64,000 bases of DNA from Paraburkholderia fungorum (GTDB lineage: Bacteria; Pseudomonadota; Gammaproteobacteria; Burkholderiales; Burkholderiaceae), in NCBI RefSeq assembly GCF_900099835.1, contig NZ_FNKP01000002.1, forward strand, positions 1,302,001 to 1,366,000, read 5' to 3'. The number at the start of each line of letters is the position of its first letter. Position 1 is the stretch's first letter. Position numbers and translations under genes: made by a program. Under the pieces are notes generated by a model that was not told the DNA's origin, made no database searches, and worked only from the letters and a program-made list of their open reading frames with translations. Of the stretch, positions 36,363-43,576 are shown in pieces.

Positions 36363-36385
36363 AACGATCGTCGTATCGGATCGTT
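36363..36385. promoter_or_regulatory. Inverted repeat in the unit 3/4 intergenic region
   Basis: AACGATC (36363-36369) and GATCGTT (36379-36385) are perfect 7-bp arms with a 9-bp spacer, just downstream of the minus-strand sigma-54-type element. It could be the operator of the unit 3 GntR protein. Function inferred from position only. Confidence 0.4.
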
Positions 36386-36401
36386 TGCAATATGTGAGCC
36401 A
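36386..36401 (-). promoter_or_regulatory. Sigma-54-type promoter facing the PuuE-like operon
   Basis: Minus-strand sequence TGGCTCACATATTGCA: TGGC (36401-36398), seven bases, TTGC (36390-36387), then A. The invariant GG and GC are in the right register, although the fifth consensus base differs. The predicted transcript would start near 36375. Confidence 0.55.
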
Positions 36402-36461
36402 ACTTGTAGACGTTAAGCACAACGGCGCGTCGGCGATCATCAAGCGACGCAATGCAGCCGA

Positions 36462-36477
36462 TGGCACATGTCTTGCA
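36462..36477 (+). promoter_or_regulatory. Sigma-54-type promoter facing the PotA-like ABC operon
   Basis: TGGCACATGTCTTGCA, i.e. TGGCAC-N5-TTGCA, a full match to the -24/-12 consensus. The GC lies about 77 bp before the ATG at 36554, allowing a leader of roughly 66 nt. It is the best such element seen in the window. Confidence 0.78.
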
Positions 36478-36553
36478 TTTGCCTGCCTCGCATTAGCGGC
36501 ATGTCTGTTTCGTGCGTGCCCCACTGTTCGCCGTTCACGAGGACTCTTCGTTC

Positions 36554-37612
36554 ATGATTCAGCCTGCTTCAACGGTGCTCGAAACCAAAGCCGCCGACAT
36601 CGAACTGGTGCACGTATCGAAGCAATACGGCGATTCGCTTGCCGTCGATGCGATCGACCTGCGCATTGCCGGTGGCCAGTATTGCTGCCTGCTCGGGCCG
36701 TCGGGTTGCGGCAAGACCTCGACCTTGCGCATGATCGCGGGTCATGAATCCGTCACTGAAGGTGACGTTCTGATCGCGGGCCGCAACGTCACGCGAGCGG
36801 AACCCGCTGCACGCGGAACTGCGATGGTGTTCCAGAACTACGCGCTGTTTCCGCATCTGAGCGCACTCGACAACGTCGCCTTCAGCCTGAAAATGCGCGG
36901 CGTAGCGAAGGACGTCCGGCGTAAACGCGCGGCCGAACTGCTCGAACTGGTGGCGATGTCCGCGTATGCCGAGCGCAAACCCGCGCAGTTATCGGGCGGT
37001 CAGCAGCAACGCGTGGCGCTCGCCCGCGCGCTGCTCAACCAGCCAGGCTGCCTGCTGCTCGACGAACCGCTCTCCGCACTCGATCCGTTTCTCCGCGTAC
37101 AGATGCGCGCCGAACTCAAGCGCTGGCAGAAAGAACTCGGCATCACCTTCGTCCACGTCACGCACTCGCAGGAGGAAGCGATGGCTCTGGCCGATCTGGT
37201 GGTCGTCATGAGTCATGGACGGATCGAACAGAGCGGCACGCCGTTCGAAGTATTCAATCGACCGCGCACCGAGTTCGTGGCCCGCTTTCTCGGCGGCCAT
37301 AACGTTTTCAACACGAATGGCCGACTGTTCACCGTTCGCGCCGATCATCTGCGGGTGGTGCCGCACGGCGTCACGCCGGTGCAAAACGCCAGCGGAGAAA
37401 GCGGCATGACGCGGATCGGCGGCGTGCCCTGCAAAGTGCGCGAAGCCGAATATCAGGGCACGCATCTGCGGATGACGCTCGATCCGCTCGACGGTTCGCC
37501 CGAACTGGTTTCATTCGTGAGCGACGGCGATTACGACCCGGCTCGACTCGGCCCCGAGGCTCGAGTCGTGGTCTGGTGGAACGAGCAGGACGCGCATCCG
37601 CTCGCGGCCTGA
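36554..37612 (+). CDS. ABC transporter ATPase, PotA/FbpC-like (unit 4)
   Basis: A 352-residue importer ATPase: Walker A GPSGCGKTS (48-56), Q-loop in VFQNYALFPHL, signature LSGGQQQRVALARA, Walker B CLLLDEPLSALDP, switch HVTHSQEEAM and a C-terminal TOBE-type regulatory domain. It belongs to the spermidine/putrescine/opine/phosphonate class. Start 36554 was chosen after GAGG; the frame upstream is unconserved. The binding protein and two permeases follow in the same direction. A sigma-54-type promoter lies upstream. Confidence 0.92.
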   Translation: MIQPASTVLETKAADIELVHVSKQYGDSLAVDAIDLRIAGGQYCCLLGPSGCGKTSTLRMIAGHESVTEGDVLIAGRNVTRAEPAARGTAMVFQNYALFPHLSALDNVAFSLKMRGVAKDVRRKRAAELLELVAMSAYAERKPAQLSGGQQQRVALARALLNQPGCLLLDEPLSALDPFLRVQMRAELKRWQKELGITFVHVTHSQEEAMALADLVVVMSHGRIEQSGTPFEVFNRPRTEFVARFLGGHNVFNTNGRLFTVRADHLRVVPHGVTPVQNASGESGMTRIGGVPCKVREAEYQGTHLRMTLDPLDGSPELVSFVSDGDYDPARLGPEARVVVWWNEQDAHPLAA

Positions 37613-37623
37613 TGTATTTGATG

Positions 37624-37637
37624 CCCTGTTTTCAGGG
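37624..37637 (+). terminator. Small hairpin between the ATPase and binding-protein genes
   Basis: CCCTG-TTTT-CAGGG followed by TGTTTA lies 12 bp after the ATPase stop. The stem is only 5 bp, so it is at most a weak attenuator or a processing/stability element. Confidence 0.3.
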
Positions 37638-37708
37638 TGTTTATGTCGGTCGGCAATAAATAGTCCATTAAACAAGCGCTAGAACGAACGTCAACTGAGG
37701 AGAAAGCA

Positions 37709-39004
37709 ATGAGTGAAGCGAACGAGAGCCCGGCAGTGGCCGCAGCGGATGTGAAGGAAAAAGGCCTGTCGCGCCGCACGTTCATCAAGGGCGCGGTGGC
37801 GGCGGCCGGCATTGCCGGCTTTCCGTACGTGCACGCGCAGGAAAAGATCACGTTGCGCTACCTCGGCACGGCGGTCAACCAGAGCGCCGACATCGCGAAG
37901 AAGTTCAAGGAAGACACCGGCATCGAAATCCAGTACGTGCCGGTCACGACCGATGACGTCGCCAAGCGCATCATCACGCAGCCCAACTCGTTCGATATCG
38001 TCGACACCGAATACTTCGCACTCAAGAAACTGATTCCGGCCGGCACGCTCGCGGGTATGGACGCCAAGCGCATCAAACTCGCGGACAAGATCACACCGGT
38101 TCTCACACGCGGTGAAGTCAACGGCAAGAAGATCGGCGATCAAGGTACTGCGCCGAAAAAAGTGATGTTCCTGACCGGCGCACGCTCGACCGAATTCTCC
38201 GCGACGCCGACCGAATGGATGACGCTGATCCCGACCACCTATAACGCGGATACGCTCGGCATTCGTCCTGACCTCATCAAACGTCCGGTCGACAGTTGGG
38301 CCGAATTGCTGAATCCGCAATTCAAGGGCAAGGCCGCGCTGCTGAACATTCCCGCGATCGGCATCATGGATTCGGCGATGGCGATCGAGGCGATGGGTCA
38401 CATGAAATACGGTGACAAGGGCAACATGACGAAGGCCGAGATCGACCAGACCATCAAAATTCTGATCGAGGCCAAACATGCGGGACAGTTCCGCGCATTC
38501 TGGAAGGACTTCAACGAAAGCGTGAATCTGATGGCCTCGGGCGAGGTGGTGATCCAGTCGATGTGGTCGCCCGCTGTCACGAAGGTTCGCACGATGGGTA
38601 TTCCGTGCAAGTTTCAGCCGCTCAAGGAAGGCTACCGTTCGTGGGCGTCGGGCTTCGGTTTTCCGCGCTCGCTGCAAGGCAAGAAGCTCGATGCCGCTTA
38701 TGAGTTCGTCAACTGGTTTCAGGATGGCTGGGCTGGCGCGTATCTGATGCGTCAGGGCTATTACCCGGGTGTGGTCGACACAGCCAAGACGCACATGCAG
38801 GCTTACGAATGGGACTACTGGATGGAAGGCAAAGCGGCCGCGCAGGACATCAAGGCGCCGGACGGCCAGTTGCTCGAAAAGGCCGGTGCGGTGCGTGACG
38901 GCGGTTCATACACGCAGCGTATGGGCGCGATTGCTTGCTGGAATGCGGTGATGGACGAGAACATCTATATGGTTCAGAAGTGGAACGAGTTCATCGCGGC
39001 CTGA
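37709..39004 (+). CDS. ABC transporter substrate-binding protein, PotD/opine-like, Tat-exported (unit 4)
   Basis: A 431-residue type II periplasmic binding protein. The signal has a twin-arginine motif, LSRRTFIKGAVAAAGIAGFPYVHA, so it is probably exported folded. The mature part has LRYLGTAVNQSADIAKKFKEDTGIEIQYVPV, DIVDTEYFALKKLIPAGTLAG and GEVVIQSMWSPAVTKVRTMGIPC, as in extracellular polyamine- or putrescine-like solute-binding proteins. AGGAG lies 7-11 nt before the ATG. A very strong hairpin follows the stop and separates it from the permease genes, so it may be expressed above them. Confidence 0.9.
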   Translation: MSEANESPAVAAADVKEKGLSRRTFIKGAVAAAGIAGFPYVHAQEKITLRYLGTAVNQSADIAKKFKEDTGIEIQYVPVTTDDVAKRIITQPNSFDIVDTEYFALKKLIPAGTLAGMDAKRIKLADKITPVLTRGEVNGKKIGDQGTAPKKVMFLTGARSTEFSATPTEWMTLIPTTYNADTLGIRPDLIKRPVDSWAELLNPQFKGKAALLNIPAIGIMDSAMAIEAMGHMKYGDKGNMTKAEIDQTIKILIEAKHAGQFRAFWKDFNESVNLMASGEVVIQSMWSPAVTKVRTMGIPCKFQPLKEGYRSWASGFGFPRSLQGKKLDAAYEFVNWFQDGWAGAYLMRQGYYPGVVDTAKTHMQAYEWDYWMEGKAAAQDIKAPDGQLLEKAGAVRDGGSYTQRMGAIACWNAVMDENIYMVQKWNEFIAA

Positions 39005-39033
39005 TTTGCGGTGCACGTGTGATTCGCTTCACC

Positions 39034-39076
39034 GTGGTAGCCGACGCATTATGCGTGGGCTACCACGACTGTTTTT
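39034..39076 (+). terminator. Intra-operon terminator/attenuator after the binding-protein gene
   Basis: GTGGTAGCC (39034-39042) pairs with GGCTACCAC (39058-39066), and inside the loop ACGCAT pairs with ATGCGT, making an almost continuous hairpin. It is followed by GACTGTTTTT. This is the clearest intrinsic-terminator structure in the window, yet it lies between the binding-protein and permease genes of one transporter. Confidence 0.8.
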
Positions 39077-39124
39077 AATAGCGCAGGTATTTTCTCGCGC
39101 TGTTCTTCCCGGACACCCTCGCCC

Positions 39125-40039
39125 ATGGCAACGATCGACCTTCCCTCACACGCACAGGACGCACCCGTCAAACACCGGCGTGCCCCCGCGTGGTTGCAGG
39201 CGACTCCGCTGTCGCTGACGTTCCTGCTGTTTTTCATCGTGCCGCTGGTGATCACGCTGATCGTCAGTTTCTGGGACTTCAACGAATACCAGATCATTCC
39301 CGCCTTCACGCTAAAGAATTACGTGGCCATCTTCAACGGCTGTTCGTCGATGACCGATGTCTGCGTGACGTTCAAGACGTATTGGTCGACGCTCAAGTTC
39401 TGCGCGATCGTATGGGCCGTGACATTGCTGCTCGGCTTTTCTCTCGCGTACTTTCTCGCGTTCCACGTGCGCACGACGAGTATGCAAACGGTGCTGTTCC
39501 TGCTCTGCACGATTCCGTTCTGGACTTCCAACGTGATCCGCATGATTTCGTGGATGCCGCTGCTCGGCCGTAACGGTCTCGTCAATCAGGCTCTGCTCGG
39601 CATGCATCTGATCGATCAGCCGCTCGAATGGTTGCTGTATTCGAACTTCTCGGTCGTGCTCGCATTCGTCCACCTGTACACGTTTTTCATGATCGTGCCG
39701 ATCTTCAACGCGATGATGCGGATCGACCGATCGCTGCTCGAAGCAGCGCGCGACGCCGGTGCGAGCGGCTGGCAAGTGGTGCGCGATGTCGTCTTGCCGT
39801 TGTCGAAAACCGGCATTGTGATCGGTTCGATCTTCGTCATCACGATCGTGATGGGCGACTTCCTGACAGTCGGGGTGATGGGCGGGCAACAGATAGCATC
39901 GGTTGGCAAGATCATTCAGGTCGAGACAGGCTACCTTCAATTTCCCGCTGCGGCAGCTAACGCAATCATTCTGCTGGCCGTCGTGCTGATGATCGTGTGG
40001 GGTTTGACGCGGGTCGTCGACATTCGCAAGGAGCTGTGA
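39125..40039 (+). CDS. ABC transporter permease, PotB-like (unit 4)
   Basis: A 304-residue inner-membrane permease with about six TM helices and the EAA loop SLLEAARDAGASGWQVVRDVVLPLSKTG. It pairs with the next gene, starting 1 bp after its stop. Its N-terminal 25 residues are cytoplasmic. Together with the ATPase and binding protein it imports a small organic, probably nitrogenous, solute. Confidence 0.92.
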   Translation: MATIDLPSHAQDAPVKHRRAPAWLQATPLSLTFLLFFIVPLVITLIVSFWDFNEYQIIPAFTLKNYVAIFNGCSSMTDVCVTFKTYWSTLKFCAIVWAVTLLLGFSLAYFLAFHVRTTSMQTVLFLLCTIPFWTSNVIRMISWMPLLGRNGLVNQALLGMHLIDQPLEWLLYSNFSVVLAFVHLYTFFMIVPIFNAMMRIDRSLLEAARDAGASGWQVVRDVVLPLSKTGIVIGSIFVITIVMGDFLTVGVMGGQQIASVGKIIQVETGYLQFPAAAANAIILLAVVLMIVWGLTRVVDIRKEL

Positions 40040-40040
40040 G

Positions 40041-40952
40041 ATGCAGGCCATTCGCGTCAAACATCGGGAGCGCCGTCCTGCCAGTTTCTATTGGCTCGCG
40101 TTGCTGTTCGGCTTGTTCGTGCTGTTCCTGTACGGACCGGTCATCACGATTTTCATTCTGTCGTTTCAGGGGCCCGAAGGCGGTCTGACGTTCCCCATGC
40201 GCGGCGTTTCACTGCACTGGTTTGCCGTGCTGCGTGACGGTGTCGGCGATGTGGATATCTGGGGAGCGTTTGGCAGATCCGTGAAACTCGCGCTGGCGGT
40301 CACGGTGCTGACCGTGCTGTTTTCTGTCGCCGCGGGTCTCGCATTTCGCCGTAAGTTTCGTGGCGATACAGCGGTGTTTTATGTATCCGTGGCCAGCCTG
40401 ATCATGCCGTCGATTATCGTTTCGCTCGGTATCGGCCTGACATTCCGTCTGCTGGATAATGGGGTGAAGTATCTCGCGGCGGCCTGGGGCTATCAGTCGT
40501 TCGCCGATACCTATACGACGTCGATGGGCCTCTTTACGTCGGCGCTCGGCGCGCATCTGACCTGGACTTTGCCGTTCGGTTTGCTGGTGATGTTCGCGGT
40601 CTTCAACCGTTTCAACCCGGCTTATGAAGAAGCCTCGCGCGACCTCGGCGCGACGCCGTGGCAAAGCTTCAGGCATGTCGTGTTGCCGATTATCGGGCCG
40701 TCGGTGGTTGGCGTTGCGATGTTCGGCTTCACGCTGTCGTGGGACGAAATCGCGCGTACGTCGCAGGCTATCGGCGATCAGAACACGCTGCCGCTCGAAC
40801 TTCAGGGGCTCACCACCTCGGTGACCACGCCGGTCATTTACGCGCTCGGCACGATGACCACGCTACTGTCGTTGACGGTCATGGGCGCGTGCCTACTTGC
40901 CGTGAGACTGCTTGCGAAACGCCGCGCGGTGGCCGGTTTAAAAGCGACCTGA
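40041..40952 (+). CDS. ABC transporter permease, PotC-like (unit 4)
   Basis: A 303-residue inner-membrane permease with about six TM helices and the EAA loop AYEEASRDLGATPWQSFRHVVLPIIGPS. It starts 1 bp after the previous permease stop. It is followed by a 10-bp perfect hairpin, so the importer operon ends here. Confidence 0.92.
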   Translation: MQAIRVKHRERRPASFYWLALLFGLFVLFLYGPVITIFILSFQGPEGGLTFPMRGVSLHWFAVLRDGVGDVDIWGAFGRSVKLALAVTVLTVLFSVAAGLAFRRKFRGDTAVFYVSVASLIMPSIIVSLGIGLTFRLLDNGVKYLAAAWGYQSFADTYTTSMGLFTSALGAHLTWTLPFGLLVMFAVFNRFNPAYEEASRDLGATPWQSFRHVVLPIIGPSVVGVAMFGFTLSWDEIARTSQAIGDQNTLPLELQGLTTSVTTPVIYALGTMTTLLSLTVMGACLLAVRLLAKRRAVAGLKAT

Positions 40953-40960
40953 CGGAATCG

Positions 40961-40987
40961 GCGGCTTGCACGGACAGCAAGCCGCCA
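40961..40987 (+). terminator. Terminator of the unit 4 ABC operon
   Basis: GGCGGCTTGC (40961-40970), a 7-nt loop and GCAAGCCGCC (40978-40987) form a perfect 10-bp stem, 8 bp after the second permease stop. No T run follows. Confidence 0.65.
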
Positions 40988-41101
40988 TCGCCATTGCACG
41001 CCCTCTGCTAAGAATCGGCAAAATACTTCGTTGCTAGCGGCCACCCTCGTCCCGTACCGTTCTCCGATTGCGCCGCGTGCGCGCCTCACTCCGGAGAACC
41101 C

Positions 41102-42358
41102 ATGTCCGCAGTTCAATCGTCAGGCAACCCGGCTCATTCGATTGCCGACGCCGCACAACTTTTCGACGATACGCCCCTCACCCGCCGCTTCGCCTCCGTC
41201 TTTGCGCGCATCGCCGAAGGCGCGGTGCACCGCGAGCAACATCGCGAACTCGCTTACGATCCCGTCGAGTGGCTACGTGAAGCGGGCTATACGCGCTTGC
41301 GCGTGCCCGAACAATACGGCGGTGAAGGCATTTCGCTGACGGAATTCTTCTCGCTGGTTACGCGACTCGGCGAGGCGGATTCGAATCTGCCGCAAATCCT
41401 GCGCGTACACGGTGGCTTTATTGAATCGCTGCTGGAAAACAGCGACGAAGCATTGCGTGACCGCTGGCTCACGCGAGTCGCGCAAGGACAGATTGTCGGT
41501 GGCGCGGTTTCCGAGCGGACTGGCGTCACCAACAACAGCGTGCGTCTCACGCAACACGGTGACGTGTGGCATCTGAATGGCGAAAAGTACTACACCACCG
41601 GCACGCTTTACGCGGATTGGGTCGATGTGGTCGCACACGACGGTCAGACCGACGTGCGTGTGCTCGTCAAAACCGACACGCCGGGCGTGAGCCGTATCGA
41701 CGATTGGGATGGCTTCGGGCAGCGTCTGACCGGTAGCGGTACCGCGCGTTTCGCCCAGGTGCCGGTCTCGCAGGAGAACGTCTATCGCCGCTATAGCGCG
41801 TCCGAACCTCGCCGCAATAGTTTGCTGACCGCTTACTACCAGGCGCTGCATATCGCGAATCTGGCCGGTATTAGCCGCGCGGCACTGCGCGATGCGGTCG
41901 CTTTCACGCAGACCAAAACGCGTAGCTTCGGTATTCCCGGCGAGTCGAGTCCGCGCGATAACCCGCTGGTGCATCGCGTGGTCGGACGCCTCGCCAGCCT
42001 CGCTTATTCGACGCAGAGTGTCAGCACCGCGCTCGCTCGCGCTATCGACGAGGTATCGGTCGCGCGTCGCGAAGGCCGCACCAGCGAGCAGACTTATATC
42101 AACCTCGATATCCAGACCTTCCAGGCGCAACAGATCGCAATCGAGCAGACGCTGCAGGCGACGACACTGCTATTTGAAGTGGGCGGCGCATCGGCCACCA
42201 GCGAATCGCACCGTTTCGATCGGTACTGGCGCAACGCGCGGGTGCTCGCGTCGCACAATCCGGCGATTTTTCGCGAGGCCGCGATTGGAGACTTTTATCT
42301 GAATGGCAACGCGCATGACGAGCGTTTTGGTATCGCTCGCAAGGCTACTGCTGTGTAA
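41102..42358 (+). CDS. Acyl-CoA-dehydrogenase-like flavoprotein (SfnB/DszC-type monooxygenase candidate)
   Basis: A 418-residue protein with the acyl-CoA dehydrogenase fold: an N-terminal helical domain (WLREAGYTRLRVPEQYGGEGISLTEF), a middle beta domain (GAVSERTGVTNNSVRLTQHGDVWHLNGEKYYTTG) and a C-terminal four-helix bundle. The middle domain resembles desulfurisation monooxygenases and SfnB more than true acyl-CoA dehydrogenases, and no obvious catalytic Glu base motif is recognised. Neighbours are an SsuA-like binding protein and a luciferase-like monooxygenase, supporting flavin-dependent oxidation of an organosulfur or amine compound. Preceded by CGGAGAACCC. Confidence 0.8.
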   Translation: MSAVQSSGNPAHSIADAAQLFDDTPLTRRFASVFARIAEGAVHREQHRELAYDPVEWLREAGYTRLRVPEQYGGEGISLTEFFSLVTRLGEADSNLPQILRVHGGFIESLLENSDEALRDRWLTRVAQGQIVGGAVSERTGVTNNSVRLTQHGDVWHLNGEKYYTTGTLYADWVDVVAHDGQTDVRVLVKTDTPGVSRIDDWDGFGQRLTGSGTARFAQVPVSQENVYRRYSASEPRRNSLLTAYYQALHIANLAGISRAALRDAVAFTQTKTRSFGIPGESSPRDNPLVHRVVGRLASLAYSTQSVSTALARAIDEVSVARREGRTSEQTYINLDIQTFQAQQIAIEQTLQATTLLFEVGGASATSESHRFDRYWRNARVLASHNPAIFREAAIGDFYLNGNAHDERFGIARKATAV

Positions 42359-42371
42359 TTCGTTGCGGTCC

Positions 42372-42399
42372 AGGATGACGCAAATTATCGCGTCATCCT
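42372..42399. terminator. Bidirectional terminator hairpin
   Basis: AGGATGACGC (42372-42381), loop AAATTATC, GCGTCATCCT (42390-42399): a perfect 10-bp stem between the convergent stops of the flavoprotein and the binding-protein gene. Confidence 0.7.
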
Positions 42400-42412
42400 C
42401 TCGCTGCATCCC

Positions 42413-43390
42413 TCATTTTGCAGGCGGTGGTGTCCAGATGCGGATATCGCTCGCCTTTAACGCAACGGGAATCAGCCCTGCCGCGTGATACGTATCGGCG
42501 ATACGCTGCTGCTCCGCCAACTGATCGCGCCTGACCGGCACGATGTCATAACTGCGTCGGCCGTTGGCGAGTTCGACCGTAGCCTCGGGAATATTGCCCC
42601 ACAGCGGACCGAGAATCTGCGCAGCTTCCTGCGGATGCGTTTTAACCCATTTGCCTGTCGTGTTCAATTCGTCGAATACGATGCGCAGCACGTCCGGGTG
42701 TTTATCCGCGAACGACGTGGTGGCCGTATAGAAACGGTTGTATTGGGCAACACCGTTCGAGCCGTCGGCAATCACTCGCACGTGCGCGTCGCGCTGCTGT
42801 GCGCCGAGGAACGGGTCCCAGATCGCCCATGCGTCGATATTGCCGCCACGAAACGCGGCAAGCGCATCGGGTGCTTCCAGATAACGCACCTGAATATCGT
42901 TGATCGTCAATCCCGCCTTGGCCAACGCGCTCAGCAGCAGATAGTTGCAGCCCGAACCTTTCGCGACCGCCACACGTTTTCCCTTCAGATCAGCCACCGA
43001 ATGAATCGGCGAGTCCGGCGGCACGATGATCGCCTGCGCGGACGGCGCGGCGGTTTCTTCTGCGTAATACGTTAGCGGTGCATTGGCGGCTTGCGTGAAC
43101 AGCGCGAATGCGTCGGCGACATCGGCATGCAGATCGACACTGCCCGCATTCAACGATTGCAGCAGACCGGTGGAGAATTCATGCCAGCTCACATCGTAGC
43201 CGAGCGGCTTCAACTTCTTCTCCAGTTCGCCGGTGCGCTTGAGAAGAATGAATAGCGTCGACGAGCGCTGATAGCTGATCGAGATCGTTTCGTTGGCTTG
43301 CGCGAGACCGGCTGACAGCACGCCGCCAATCAGCGAAAGAGAAATGCACAGCCGCCGTAAATGTCGACTGGGGGAAAAAATGGTTTGCAT
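42413..43390 (-). CDS. SsuA/NMT1-like ABC substrate-binding protein
   Basis: A 325-residue periplasmic binding protein for aliphatic sulfonates, nitrate-like or taurine-like ligands. A Sec signal peptide (LRRLCISLSLIGGVLSAGLAQA) precedes ISISYQRSSTLFILLKRTGELEKKL. The motifs GKRVAVAKGSGCNYLLLSALAKAGL and FRGGNIDAWAIWDPFLGAQQ are typical of SsuA. The start at 43390 follows CGGAA. No matching permease or ATPase lies nearby, so it is an orphan binding protein that may use a transporter encoded elsewhere. It diverges from the luciferase-like monooxygenase gene. Confidence 0.88.
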   Translation of the reverse strand: MQTIFSPSRHLRRLCISLSLIGGVLSAGLAQANETISISYQRSSTLFILLKRTGELEKKLKPLGYDVSWHEFSTGLLQSLNAGSVDLHADVADAFALFTQAANAPLTYYAEETAAPSAQAIIVPPDSPIHSVADLKGKRVAVAKGSGCNYLLLSALAKAGLTINDIQVRYLEAPDALAAFRGGNIDAWAIWDPFLGAQQRDAHVRVIADGSNGVAQYNRFYTATTSFADKHPDVLRIVFDELNTTGKWVKTHPQEAAQILGPLWGNIPEATVELANGRRSYDIVPVRRDQLAEQQRIADTYHAAGLIPVALKASDIRIWTPPPAK

Positions 43391-43499
43391 CGAATAGGTT
43401 CCGTCGGAGAAAAGGCAATCGTCGAATATATAAAAGATCGACACGCGCTTATAGACGGATTTCATCGATCGATAGAGAGAGAAATTGGAACGCGCGGCG

Positions 43500-43551
43500 G
43501 CGCTATAGCGCACTATCTGAAGCTTTGATGCGAGTTGCTGAATTCGAATTC
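43500..43551. promoter_or_regulatory. Palindromes in the SsuA-like/monooxygenase divergent promoter
   Basis: Two perfect 12-bp palindromes, GCGCTATAGCGC (43500-43511) and GAATTCGAATTC (43540-43551), lie 40 bp apart between the divergent genes. They are candidate operators for a sulfur- or nitrogen-status regulator; no regulator gene is adjacent. Confidence 0.4.
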
Positions 43552-43576
43552 GCCTTACCGTGGAGATTTTCGCTTT

